Assembly (NCBI GenBank): GCA_001939145.1
Contig: LSRX01000538.1
Span: 65,427-129,426 of the forward strand
Length of the DNA stretch: 64,000 bases
Direction: 5' to 3'
Source of the DNA: Symbiodinium microadriaticum
Taxonomy: Eukaryota; Sar; Dinophyceae; Suessiales; Symbiodiniaceae
Positions 32,331 through 43,375 of this stretch are shown piece after piece (position 1 is the first letter of the stretch; each line of letters starts with the position of its first letter). The position numbers and the translations under genes are program-made. The notes under the pieces were generated by a model, which worked only from the letters and a program-made list of their open reading frames with translations, had not been told where the DNA came from and ran no database searches.

Positions 32331-33194
32331 GCGATAGCTGCATGGAGACAGGCTGAGCCTTGCCGAGACTTGGTATACCTCTCGTTGTGGTCTGCAGCTG
32401 GTTGACACAAATGCAAGCTTTACGTAGAGTTTTACATGCTCCGATGGCAAGGAAGCAGTGGCAGCCAGTGTTCACTGGTTTGTGGACGTTATTTTGGATC
32501 GCATTCGGAAGGGACGACAAGTACTACTAGCACATCCTTCCGGAAGTTCCTTCTGGGGCCACCTGGGACCTGAACAAGATGCTGAGCCATGTCGACGCCT
32601 ACGATACCTCCACACTCGAGCCCATCGAGAAGGTCACATTGCACGGGACAGAGACAGCGGAGCCCAATGCAAACAACAACAGCTACCACAAGAAACCTGT
32701 CACTTTGGTTGCGTCTTCAGCCAGTTCGATACGGCGATTCAACAGCACAGGAACAAAGGGAGCAACAGCGACACATTCTCGAACGAGGATAGCCGATGCC
32801 CGCATGAAGGACCTCGACGGCCTGTTGATTCGGACGGCTTTCCCCGCGAAGTGCCCGCAGAGAACACGGAAGAGGAGGCACATGGCGAGATGCCGTTGCT
32901 CCTGGATGCTGTCTGTGACGGCGAAGGTGACCGAGCAAGTGGAAGACCACGTGCCAAGGAATCAGACTAGGATGCAATCATTGACGAGGAGACGGTCAGC
33001 GACGAGCTGGAAACGGAGGAGAGCACACCGCACACCGCTACGTGAGCTCAGGGCTCGGTCCGGCTCGGTGGAGGAAGCTCTGAGAGTCCACCAGGATAGC
33101 CGCGAGATGGCTGCACACGATGACGGACATTCCTCGACGAGCTCTATGCAGAGATTTCCCGTGCCACAGGAAGAAGCCGGAAGCCAGGCCGCGG

Positions 33195-33520
33195 CGAGAC
33201 AGCCAAGCGACTACAGATTTAATGTGGAGGCTGTGGAGGTTGCTCTGGACTGCTTCGAGATACGCGATGTGGAGCGACATCGTTTTACGGTGCTGTGGCG
33301 GTGCGCATGGGGACACTCTACCGCACCGCTGCCATCGTCTCGGATGTCGGCGGAATCCCCTCTTCAGGAAAGTGCCTCGAAGCCTTCAGGACTGGGCTGG
33401 GCCACCGAAGAGCCTGGTACTGGACTGTGGCACCCACAACCGCAGAATCTTCATGAGGCGATTACAGCCCGAGGAGTGGAACTGCGATTCATCGGGACCC
33501 GGACCCTCCTGCAACTCTGA
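33195..33520 (+). pseudogene. copia-type integrase core, frameshifted
   Basis: Three frames together give the catalytic core: VALDCFEIRDVERHRFTVL (first catalytic Asp region, about 33237-33295), then VRMGTLYRTAAIVSDVGGIP and SSGKCLEAFRT, then WAGPPKSLVLDCGTHNRRIF (second Asp region, about 33395-33455). The last matches the DxGTHNRG stretch typical of dinoflagellate copia integrases. Two frameshifts within 300 bp show that it is dead. Confidence 0.75.
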
Positions 33521-34253
33521 TACAGAGCAGGCAGCTGAACCGCCTCGACATGAGGCGATGGCTGAGACCGACCAGGAAAAGGAGAAGAGAACAGATGGAG
33601 CCTGACGAGGAGTTTGAGCACCCCTTAAAGCCTTCATGGAGACGACCTGGCTGGATCCCCAACACCCACACCTGAGCCTGGAGGCGCCCAGCAGGCGTCC
33701 CTCGCCGGAAGCTGAGCGTGTTGCGCTTCCTCCCCTACGAGAAGAACGACCGCAGCAAGAACTCCCACCGGTACCGAAGGAAAAAACTGCCACCTGCGCA
33801 GCTAGACTGAGGACCCGGAGCTGGATATGATCCCGCCGAGTGTCCCTGCAAGCCGCATGGTTTCCACAAGTGACGTGCCACCTCGAGAGAGTACCGCAGA
33901 GACGCCTCCTATGCCAAATGGAGGAGGACTGCTGAGCGCAATGCCGAGCTCGGTGAACATGCTCGACGGAGTGCCGACCACCAGAACCACTACAACCACG
34001 GGCGAAGACACAGGCAGCCGAGGAGAAAACCGAGGCGGAAGGTCGAGATCGCCACCACCGATGTCAAGAAACACGGCAGGCGGTGATAGGCCAAACACCT
34101 TTGACGGTTTCCTGCCGCGGCGCAACAACAAGTAGACCATCGCTGCACGGGCCACTGAGGAAAGCCGATCCCCAACGGCGAGAGAAGATGCTTGAGGCAA
34201 GGCGTAAGGAATGGTCCAATTGAGCCGGCTTCGATGCTGACGCGACCACAGTC

Positions 34254-34855
34254 TTGGGACCCGCTGCAGCCAAGGAATTCCTTCGCGAGAATCCAGATGT
34301 GGAGGTGATCCCGACCAAGTCGGTCGACGCACTGAAGTCTCAGCCCTGGAAGGATGAACGGCACAAGGCCAGAATGGTGGTGAGAGCTGACTTCAAGAAC
34401 AGCGAAGGCTTGAGGACTGACTCCCCTACGTGCAGCCAGGCGATGCTGAACTTCACCCTTGCCACGGCTGCTGGAAGAAGGTTGCCAGTCAAAGGCGCAG
34501 AAAATTCGCCCGTGGCTGCGGAATCCGAGGCTCTTCAATAAGACCGAACATAGCAAAGGTAGGAACCTTGCAGCCGACATGAAAACCTGTGGCGACATCA
34601 CATCACGGCGGCCTTTCTACAGAGAGAAGGCATCAACCAACAGACGCCTTATCCTGAGCCTTCCTGCCGATGGTGTTGAGGGCATCGAGCCGGGATCGAT
34701 CATGATAGCGAACAAGCCCGTCTACGGCACGAAACATGCACCGAGAGGATCCTGGAAGAAGTTCGACAAGACCGTTGTGAAGCACGGCCTCCGCGCAATT
34801 CCCTTTGAGCGTGGAGCTGCTTCTGGCAGGCCTGCAAGGCCGACAGCCCCTAGCT
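34254..34855 (+). pseudogene. copia reverse transcriptase, N-terminal half
   Basis: Frame one (34254-34541): PWKDERHKARMVVRADFK, then RTDSPTCSQAMLNFTLATAA, the RT fingers region. Frame two (34580-34855): GDITSRRPF, then LILSLPADGVEGIEPGSIMI and ANKPVYGTKHAPRGSWKKF, the palm region up to KPVYGTKxAPRxxWK. The frame then runs into unrelated residues and a stop at 34855, exactly where the inverted segment starts. Confidence 0.8.
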
Positions 34856-35239
34856 GATGTCGTGCCTGCACAGACGCCCGACCCAGTCCAAGCTTCCGAG
34901 CACGCTCCTGAGCTGGCTCGTTTCCGGGTCGGTTGCTCTGGCGTCCTGTTGCTTTTTCCTCGCGCGGTAGAGGAAGATCGGACGTACTTTGGCAGCGGTG
35001 TTCGGGCACGTCATCTTGATTCCTTCCGTTGTCTGGGCTATCTGTCTGCCGCAGTAGGCGAAGTCTCCAACATCGAGGCTCCCGAACTTGAGCTCAGTCT
35101 GGATGCCCTCCATCACCTTTTGCATGTTGTCGCTTCCTGCCCAAAGCAGATCATCAACGCTCTCATGCAACCATAGAGATTCATCTGATAAAGCTTGCTC
35201 TTCTTGTCCACGTACGACTTGTACTTGCACTCCCGGCAT
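34850..35239 (-). pseudogene. copia reverse transcriptase, C-terminal half, on the inverted strand
   Basis: The minus-strand frame holds the catalytic motif in ESVDDLLWAGSDNMQKVMEG (normally H-V-D-D-L-L-W), then LKFGSLDVGDFAYCGRQIAQ, then SQLRSVLGSLDWVGRLCRHD, ending DIS and a stop at 34850. The segment is a direct continuation of the plus-strand RT half and should be followed by the RNase H linker that lies on the plus strand at 35612. The catalytic Asp pair (VDD) is intact here. Confidence 0.8.
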
Positions 35240-35336
35240 TCCCAGATCATGTTCTTCGACTCAGCTGACATACATGGTTTTCTAGGCTTATCCAAATCTG
35301 AGACCACAAAATATGAACATGCACAAACATAACTAT

Positions 35337-35600
35337 TTATAGACTGGCAGCATCCGGAATACGTTTCCAGAATGTTTTTGGCAGGAATCCCTCGTAATCC
35401 GGGATCTTGCCCACATCCGAGATATCCAATTGTCCTTTCAAGCACAGTGGGTGGTCGTCGTCATTATCATCTGCCCACTGATCTGCTTCTTCTTCTTCTC
35501 CGCGATAGTCGTAGTCCTGGCCGTAGGCGCCGTGGCCCTTGCCTCCCGGTCCTGGTCCTGGAGAACATGAGCCCCTGCAGCTTATGGCCCTTGACAACGC
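35337..35600 (-). CDS. Acidic coding-like peptide inside the inverted segment, unknown
   Basis: A minus-strand frame reads GAYGQDYDYRGEEEEADQWA, DDNDDDHPLCLKGQLDISDV and GKIPDYEGFLPKTFWKRIPD to a stop at 35337. It is strikingly protein-like, yet does not belong to any domain expected between the RT halves. It may be gag or another part of the element carried into the rearrangement, or a captured host exon. Confidence 0.4.
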   Translation of the reverse strand, partial: ALSRAISCRGSCSPGPGPGGKGHGAYGQDYDYRGEEEEADQWADDNDDDHPLCLKGQLDISDVGKIPDYEGFLPKTFWKRIPDAASL

Positions 35601-35611
35601 AATAGGAGGCC

Positions 35612-36337
35612 ACGGTCGGGGACTTTGTCCAGGCCAACAAGCTGCGCGCCACTTGCAGGAGACGACTGGCATCGGGATCTTCTATAAGTACGGAGGAATG
35701 AACCTTGACGAGGCAGTAATTCTGTCGATCACGGATGCCTCGTATGCTGCCCTCTTCGACGTTTCAATTTGTGGCAAGATGATGGGAAAACCGATCACAA
35801 AGTGCATGTCTGCTATGCCTGGCAGATCGTGACTTCGTGAACAGTGGAACTGGGTTGCCTTCAGCACCAGCAACACTGCAGATCGACGCTACAAGCTGAG
35901 ACCCTCAGCCTGGTGGCAGGCGTCGAGGAAGCCGAACACATGAGAACAGTCATGTACAGCATGTTGCACAAGCACGACCAGAACTGGAGGACAAAGGCTA
36001 TGGACTTCATCGACGTGCAAACGTACACGGACTGTAGGCTCACTTGCTTCTGGTTGGGGCTTGGAAGCACCAACGACTGGCCATGGACATGAGTGCCATG
36101 AGGCAAATTGTATGGCGAGACAAGAGCGAGGAGTACAGCGACCCCTTGGCAAATGACACGATACCCTCCGGTGCCACAACGCGCGTGGAGTGGATAGAAA
36201 CTGGATCGATGCCAGCAGGCTCCTTGATGAAGAAGATGAAAGATGAACAGTTGCCGCAGTTGATGGCAACCGAAGACCTGAGTGTTGACCGGAATTGGGA
36301 CTCCAAGAAAGCTGCCCAAGGTGGCTTGGTTTTGTAA
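35612..36337 (+). pseudogene. copia RNase H domain, frameshifted
   Basis: Pieces in three frames: DFVQANKL then RHLQETTGIGIFYKYGGMNL and DEAVILSITDASYAALFDVS (35612-35830); STLQAETLSLVAGVEEAEHM then RTVMYSMLHKHDQNWRTKAM (35878-36040); AMDMSAMRQIVWRDKSEEYS then GATTRVEWIETGSMPAGSLM (36080-36235). This is the RNase H of copia elements, including the D-A-S-Y and Q-A-E active-site regions. The domain ends near 36337. Confidence 0.8.
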
Positions 36338-36447
36338 AGAAACGATGGGTGTGAAAGCAAAGCTGCACTCATGTACATTCGTGCAGGCACCAGCCAGCCA
36401 ACTGTCAGGACCCGCACCTTTGATGCTGTTACGGATGTGACTCAAGC

Positions 36448-37060
36448 TTGCGCGTGAGCCAAACAGTGAGATCGCACCCGTCACGTGTGCAGGATGGTGT
36501 CCCTTTCGCATTGGGTTTGCTGGAATGCCTTGTGTACCAATTGCTGTCCTGCCTCGAACTACAAGGGAGTCTGTTTCCGGGGCAGCATTTCACTGAAGTT
36601 CTCCATCTCGCCTTTGTGAATTTCGTTTGCCGATTGCGGCATGATGCTGCTAGGTGTCCGCCTGGTGCACTATTTGCAACTACCTCAAGACGCATGAATG
36701 CCCGCGACAGGTGGGGCAGCAGGACACTGCTTTTCTGCATTCGGCTAAGTCGACGTTCGAGTACCTCGAAGGACCTGCTCGAGTGCAGCGAAGACGAGGC
36801 GGCGCAAAGCTTCAATTCCGAGATGGAGACAGCGTTAAAAAGGCCGGAATAACTGGTGCCCGTCACGACACGGTTCCCCACCGCCAGGTCTGCACAACTT
36901 TTCAAGCACGGGGATGGCACAGACAGACTACACCAAGCCAAGAATCCCAGAGCTCAACCGTTTCAATGCCGACAACCCGAAAGATGAAATCCGAAAATGC
37001 AGCCCGAGAATCGCAGGATCAAGCGGCCGAAACCGAGAGTTTTTCACTTGAGTGATCTGA
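36448..37060 (+). CDS. Uncertain plus-strand frames downstream of the copia element
   Basis: Overlapping plus frames (36448-36852 and 36654-37055) contain FLHSAKSTFEYLEGPARVQR and DLLECSEDEAAQSFNSEMET respectively; a 170-codon minus frame overlaps both. None is recognised. They may be a 3' part of the element or a host exon. Confidence 0.2.
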
Positions 37061-37199
37061 GTTCCTCCGGCTTGTCTTATTCAATTTAGTGTCAGTCGTG
37101 CTGCAGAACGTCTGGCTGATTGACGGAGGTTGAAGCCTTTCTGCAGTGCTCGAGCTCAGCGGCACGGCTGCGTCATTGGCACGAAGTCATGGTTGCTCT

Positions 37200-38394
37200 G
37201 CTGATTTCGAGTTACTGTTGTTGCCAGGACCTGGCTCCAGGTCCTGGCGACAGCACAGAGCGTGCAACGCGCTTCTCAGTGAGTGTGCAAGTGGAACAAA
37301 GCAAGGGTCGACCGAAAAAAGGAGTGCTGCCGGCGGTGGTCTTGGCGCATCCTTCGGGCGCTTCGATGCACCTTGACAAGCGAGACCAGTGCAAATCGGA
37401 TACTCGCGATGCAGCTGACCACGCGATAGAGCATGTTTGTTATGGGTGAGGAGCTTGTGCGGCAGAGGATGACAGATCTGGATGGGCCTGCAGGGCTGCG
37501 AATGTTCGCCACTTGCGTCGTGGCTTGCAGCGCTAGGGCGAACAGGACGGGAACGAGAGGTTCACCTTGTTGAACACAACAGCTGGACAACAGCCGAACT
37601 ACAAGCGCGATGCCTCCGTAGCGCCCGTCAACCCAACATTGCAGGCCACGGGCGCTCGCCTCCGTTCATGGCGTGGACAGCATTGCGCAGCTCCAGCTCG
37701 TCGCGTGGACGGCAATGTCGCTGAGTGCGAGCCTTAACGCCGACTCCCACCTCGCGCAGAACAAGTACTCCCTGCTTCGCCCTGGACCGGACAGTTTTGC
37801 AGAGAAGCTTGTCCTTCCCGCCCTGCCAGGAGTGGGCGGGCAAGCAGGCCACCATGCAAGGTTGGGGGGCGCGGCATGCGTGAAGCGCCTGTGAAGGCCG
37901 AAGCTTCAGCTGAAGCAAGAAAGAGCAAGCGGCTTTACCGAAGGGGGGCACAACGGGCAGCTCTTCCCGTTCCCGCAAGGCTGCACGATCGCTGTCCAAC
38001 AACTAGCGCTAACGTCCCCGGCATCTGGCCCCGGCAGCATAAGCAGCTCCTGCCAAGCAGCCAATGTGTTGTGTGCGGCGGCGTTGGCCAATGCACGCGC
38101 AAGGAACCGTGCAGGTGGGCAGCTTGGGGCACGTGCCGGGGTCATGACCATGATTGCAAGAAGGCTCGCGCAGCTCCTGGGCGTTTCAAGCGCTGGCCCA
38201 AGCATCGGCGCTGAGCGTAAAAAACAACCCGGCATCGTTTGCCCGGGCTCCCAAGCTGAGATAACATGGCGCTGACCTCGATTCAAAGGTCGAGGCAATG
38301 TTGGGCTCAGCGAAAGCGATGAACTGGTTCCAGCACCAACAAATGATGTCCTTCTCTGCCAGAACCTGAACCAAAGATGCCAGGCTTTTGTCAA
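37200..38394 (-). pseudogene. Decayed LINE-type (non-LTR) reverse transcriptase
   Basis: Minus-strand frames in order. 37906-38394: ARFLARALANAAAHNTLAAW, a pre-RT helical stretch. 37628-38002: REVGVGVKARTQRHCRPRDE then NAVHAMNGGERPWPAML, matching the VGV-x-x-G...D/N-A-x-N-x-x-R region of LINE RTs. 37450-37680: WVDGRYGGIALVVRLLSSCC then VQQGEPLVPVLFALALQATT, the strongly conserved GVQQGDPLGPLLFALALQ motif. The YxDD box is not recognised, and the frame changes several times, so the copy is dead. Confidence 0.65.
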
Positions 38395-38509
38395 GAGTCG
38401 CTTGGCCTCCGCGTTGATGTGACGGAACTCGACAGCAGATCCATAGCCTGTTGTCGCTGGTAGTGCTGAGCTTGCTCACCTGAGGCATGGCTTGGGTATG
38501 GACGTCGGA

Positions 38510-38860
38510 GCTGGAGGGACGCTTCTCGACGGGGACGACCTCGGCGATGGAACCTTGGCGAGCGGACCTCGACAGGACGACGTTGGTCACAGCAATTCGG
38601 CAACAGGGCCTCGATGACGAGACCTTAGGCGACAGGGCACAAAAGGATATCGGCAACGAGTTATAGAACTGAATGGACGAGCATGCCAGATTTTCGATTT
38701 GTGGAAGACTGATGAGATCTCAGCGGCAAGACCTCGGCGACTAGGCCTCGGTAACAACACCTCGGTCAGAGGACGGGAGCGATCGTCGGAATCTATAGAC
38801 GATTGTACCTCGACAACAACTCTGTCACCGGACCTTGGCGAGAAAACCTTGCTTGTGAAG
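38510..38860. repeat. Degenerate minisatellite, ~14-16 bp unit
   Basis: Words of the type GACCTCGGCGAC, AACCTTGGCGAG, GGCCTCGATGAC and CACCTCGGTCAG recur every 14-30 bp. Units are diverged and spacing varies. A looser repeat of GTTGAACAG/GCTGAACAG words follows at 38865-38975. Confidence 0.65.
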
Positions 38861-38979
38861 AGAAATACAGTTGAACAGTCTCAGTAAAACACAGAGTTGA
38901 ATTTCAATGCCTTTTGCAGCAAAACTAAGCGCTGAACAGGTTGTTTTTGTAAAATAGACAGCGGAACAGTTTTTGTTGA

Positions 38980-40985
38980 CCTTAGCAACAAGACCCCAGA
39001 ACCAAGTCGCAAGAGGGCGGCTCATTCCATGGCGTGGGTACTCTGAAAGCCGCACTCAGGTCAAGCAGCTAGCTGGTTCCACGCCGGAACCAAGCACAGC
39101 GCGAGTCTTGGTAGAGCAAAGGCCTGATGCCCATTCTGATGCTTGTCAGCGAGCCCCAAACCACCTCAGTGGATTAATATATTGCAGGAAATGATCAGAA
39201 TCAACCACGTCCCAGTGCACTTTCATGTGTGCTCATACCAAGTTCTCCGCCCACGTGCATCCCACCCACAGTTGGAACACAGATCGATCTATGGAATGAA
39301 GGATTTCGCACGCACGGTCGAACTCACTTGTCAAAAAATATCAGAGGAAGTTCGCGGGCGGGCAATAGGGGGTGACCACACAAACCTTCACCTCTGAGGC
39401 CTCTGCCTGCCTAACTCACCCCCGGCTCTTCGTCACGGTCAGTTGCCTCCCGCACGGCGAGGCTTTGCTTGCTCGAGTGAAGCACACCGGCCTCACAGGC
39501 GACAAGTTCTGGCCAAGGACCCGTGCTGCACAAAGTGTGATCACTGCCATCTGCACGAGTCATTGCTCCAAACGCCTGCTGAAGTAGGACGAGTGGAGAC
39601 GGAGGAGCTTTGTCCTTGCGTGGCTAGGCCGAGACAGATCGAGTTCCCGCTTCAGCTTCCCCATGCCTTCAGGGTGTCCATCGACTTTGCCAGGTATGCC
39701 TCGTGAGATGCGACTCGCATTGACTCGCCACTCTTGCGTTATTGGGCGCTTCAGCCTGAGATGCCTGGACGGGGTAGCAGAGAAGAGGCCATAGGTGCCG
39801 GAGTGCGAGAGCCATCGGCAAAAGACTGCGGAGCTTCTACGGGCGCCTTGCATGATTCAGGCATACTAAAGCTGAATTCTGCAGCTCTTCGATAGCCGTG
39901 GGTCGGGAAGACGTCGTCATGCACATGTTGTTAGGCCATTGCTTGCCATGGTTGGGCCAACATGGCCTTTGGCCGAAACCGGACTAGTTCCGGTAGACAA
40001 AACAAAATCGAAAGACGGGAGATTCTGATGGCATACCTGAAGAACGGTGGAATGGTGTCAAGACTCATGCTGGGGGTCCATTTTTCCCCGTGCGCCTCAC
40101 ACCGGACGGGAGGCTGCTGGCCTGCACATTCGAATTGGTATCACCAAAAAGGGGCAGATCTAGCAGCTGGCGACTGGAGATAACTAAAAGAGTCCAAGAA
40201 TGAGGTTTTCCATCACGCTACACTTGTCTCCGTCCCCAGACATGCCCGCATAAGTTCCAAAATCTCCGGAGTTGCCGCCGCAGGATGTCTCAGACTTGAC
40301 GGGCAACAACGAGTTTCACAACGAGTTACCGCACTCATCAACTTGTAGTAGGTGTGGGATTCAATGGCGACCCTGCCGCAGCGCGTCGTGGCAGCTTGCA
40401 GCGGCTTCCGGCAGAGAGGCGGAGCGTTAGGCTAGTTGTGGTCATGTTTGCACCGTGCTATCGCAATTCGTGCTGAGCGCGGAAGGAGCCCAACTAGCTG
40501 TCGGCCTCCGAACATTAAAGATTGCCAGAAAGAGCCAGCCGCTATGCGAACTTGCACCAATTGTTGGTGAGCCGCAGGAAGCCCGGCAATAAACACTTTC
40601 TGGGGCAGGTGACACTCCAAATCACACTCGGAACTGCGCTCCAGTCAGAGGCGCATCTGCCAACTATGACAATGCACCCATCTATCTACTGTCCAATTCT
40701 CACCCATATCAATGACGTCGGGGTACCGTGCGCAGTCAGGTTTCTGATCTGCATGGACAAGTCTGTGCGACCATGCATCGGTGGCCGCACAGCATTTTGT
40801 GCCTGTCCCCCTACACAGTAGCCTGAAATACATGGCTCGAACCTTGTGTCTGCAGACTGCGGATGTCACCAATGTTGACCAACGTCTACGGCTTGCAGCA
40901 AGTCCTATATGAGTATGAGTATACGCTATGAGCTCGCAAAAAGGTTGCAACTCAGATAAGTCGCGCTGTGTACCTGCACAGCATC
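38980..40985. other. Mostly non-coding stretch
   Basis: Weak plus-strand candidates only: 39143-39397 (MKDFARTVELTCQKISEEVR) and 39443-39706, which has a Cys/His cluster (DPCCTKCDHCHLHES). No repeats or RNA genes recognised. Confidence 0.35.
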
Positions 40986-41715
40986 GAATCTATCGGTACC
41001 GCCCGGGCCGTCTCAAGCTCGTCGCGAGCTCCCTGACCGTACCAAGCTCAGGCTCTGGCGTCATCTCGCTGCCTTCGCCTGCATCACAGAATAGCTCCAT
41101 GATGCTCATCTTGGTACGTCCCAACTCGGAATTGGGCATGTGCCTTCGGCGATGGGCACGGAGAATTCGCAGGACTCTCGACATTCAAGGTACCTGCAGC
41201 CTTAGGCATCTGCGTCAGTCAGCCTGATGAGCTGGCTCGAGATGGGTAAAGCAACCTGGACCTCCTGGCATCTGTATGTTAGATTTTCAGACGAGTTAAG
41301 ATGCTCTGGGGGGTTTGTTTCTTGCAGCCAAGCAAGTTGCATGCTGACAGCGTTGCAGCGCCCCATAACTGCTGCAAGTTGCGACGAGCGCTGGAGAGGA
41401 GACGCCACGAGAGAGGCCGGGCAGCGCCACGTCCTTCTTCGCCGGCGCCTGGCCAAGGCCAAGGCCAAGCGCGGCTGAAAGGTTCTCCGGTTTGTGGCCT
41501 TCTGCTTGTCGAGCTTTGGCCTGAGCACAAGTTTTGAAGCGTCCTGGCTTTACTTGCCTTTTTTCATGGCTACTCCTTCTCATTCCTTGTCCAACAATTG
41601 CTGCTTTTTGGTCGTTACATCGAGACTCGGACGTTTTGGGCACTCGCAGCGAACCGGGCATTACGGGACCGTCCTGGTTGTAGCGAACCTCTGGGCATCG
41701 CAACTTGAATCCCAA
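40985..41715 (-). CDS. Possible minus-strand exons, unknown
   Basis: 40990-41184 reads MPNSELGRTKMSIMELFCDA and GEGSEMTPEPELGTVRELAT, good protein composition. 41210-41330 reads NPPEHLNSSENLTYRCQEVQ. 41480-41715 contains KAAIVGQGMRRSSHEKRQVK. They are in different frames and might be exons of one gene; the splice sites were not resolved. Confidence 0.3.
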
Positions 41716-42045
41716 CTGGACTTCATTTTGTGGCGCTCTAAGCCGTCGGCGAAAGCAGGAGCTGTGGCCCTCTGAGCCTCCTTTCGCATCAGGACGAGTC
41801 GGATGAGTGGCACACGAACTTTGGTTTAACCACAGCTCAGGCGTCCTTGCGTACCTCCTTGCCCCCGTGGGTGGTGTACCAGTCCTCGAGCAAAAGAAGC
41901 TGGGAAGCAGTCTCTGCAGTGGTGTTGGTGCTGAGTGAGAAAGTTGGCTAGAAAGATGGCGAGAATCAAAGATCTTGTCGAGGTGGTTGCACCGCGCCTA
42001 AGAAGTCCGCTGGAATGCAGGCGAAGACAGCAAGATCTTAGAGTC

Positions 42046-42339
42046 TTAGAGACCGGTCTGGGGGTCGTTTTTAAGATGCGGGCTTGGTGTGCAAAGTCCT
42101 GAGGACTTTGCAGCAGCACAGCTTGCTTGCATGTCAGATCCCCCGCATCGCTCCCTGAGGCGTTCGTCACCATCCAGCTCCATGTTCAACATCAGGCGCC
42201 TCAAAACAGTTGCTGAGGCTGTAGCTCTCTTACCTCTGCTTGTTGACCCGAGGCAGCAAACGAGGTCCCAACCGCAGCGAGTTGTCCATCTTGTTGCGCC
42301 ACTGCAGGCGCGTCTCGGTTTGACTCCTGTGAAGGTCAT
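42046..42339 (-). CDS. Possible exon, unknown
   Basis: A minus-strand frame with ATVLRRLMLNMELDGDERLR and ERCGGSDMQASCAAAKSSGL. Helical, charged composition. A plus-strand frame (42089-42466) over the same bases is an alternative. Confidence 0.25.
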   Translation of the reverse strand: MTFTGVKPRRACSGATRWTTRCGWDLVCCLGSTSRGKRATASATVLRRLMLNMELDGDERLRERCGGSDMQASCAAAKSSGLCTPSPHLKNDPQTGL

Positions 42340-42889
42340 ACAGTCTGCATGTCAAGCAAGGTACGCAGTACTCACTACAAGCATTTGCATTTGTCCTCAC
42401 TGCAGTGCCAGGCGAAACAGGCGACTTGGAAGGCGAAGCCTCAACTCTACATGCGCACAGTGTTGATCTGCGCAAGCGATGACAATGCGGCTGCTTTTCA
42501 CACGTTGTCGACATTCCGTTCTAGTACAGCCGGGTACAACCGGATTTGCACGAGAAGAAGGCACTGTTAACCAATTCCGGTGTCAATCGTACGTGGGGTT
42601 ATGCAAAAATTCAGACAGTGTCAAGATCGAGCATCTCTGGTCAGGGTGTTGGGAACCCGTCATCCCTCTGCTCATCAATGCTTCTGAGGATCAAGGCGAC
42701 TCCAACAAAAGCCTCCCACTTGTGCCACTTCTACCACTTGCACCACTCGCCCAACGGATAGCACCACTTGCGAACCAAGACTACCAAAATTACAATTACC
42801 AAGATGACCCCCCCTCCCCCCTCAAAAAACTACGCGCCATGCAAGATTACATGCATGATGCACGTGCCGGGCTTGCCCGTAAACTCTAC

Positions 42890-43330
42890 CCTGAATCCTA
42901 GTCCCCAAACTCACACCCTTGAACCAAAACCCTATACTATACCTGTAAGCCCTAACCCTGAACCCAAACCCCGAAACCGATGCATGCGCCGGTTTAGCAC
43001 GCCTAAACCCATCCCCCAAACCCCAAAGCCCTATAAACACTGAACCGATCGGCGCGTGCAACCCTGAACCCTAGAACCCTTAACCCGTCAACCCTAAAAC
43101 CTAAGCCCTGAAGCTTCAGGCGAAAACCCAAACCCCTAAACCCTAAACCGATGCGCGCGCCGGGCGCACAACCCTAAACCCCAATCCCCAAGTAAAACAA
43201 CCCGAAAGCCCCAAGGGCTAAAACCTTAAACCTGATCCCTCAAAACATAAATCCTTAAGCCCACAAACCCAAACCCAAAACCCAAGCCCCTAAACCCCCA
43301 AGCCTGAACCGATGAACCCCTAACCCCGTG
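42890..43330 (+). repeat. Degenerate telomere-like (CCCTAAA)n array
   Basis: About 440 bp built of CCCTAAA, CCCTGAA, CCCAAAC and CCCTAGA words, with exact CCCTAAACCCTAAACC at 43135-43150. The consensus is the complement of TTTAGGG, the telomere repeat of dinoflagellates and plants. A GC-rich insert ACCGATGCGCGCG or a variant recurs at about 42977, 43042 and 43147 and in shortened form at 43306. Confidence 0.85.
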
Positions 43331-43375
43331 TCATCCCGTCTCGGTAATCTTGGTCATGAATGAATTCATGAATGA

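Larger units (their letters stand above)
32460..36340 (+). mobile_element. Decayed Ty1/copia-like retrotransposon with internal inversion
   Basis: Integrase, reverse transcriptase and RNase H pieces occur in that order (copia order: integrase before RT) along about 3.9 kb. All are broken by frameshifts and stops. The second half of the RT lies on the minus strand (34850-35239) between plus-strand halves, so a segment of about 0.75 kb has been inverted. No LTR pair was recognised at either end by eye. The 32460-33100 part (frames at 32458-32970 and 32579-33100) is plausible gag/linker sequence but was not identified. Confidence 0.8.
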
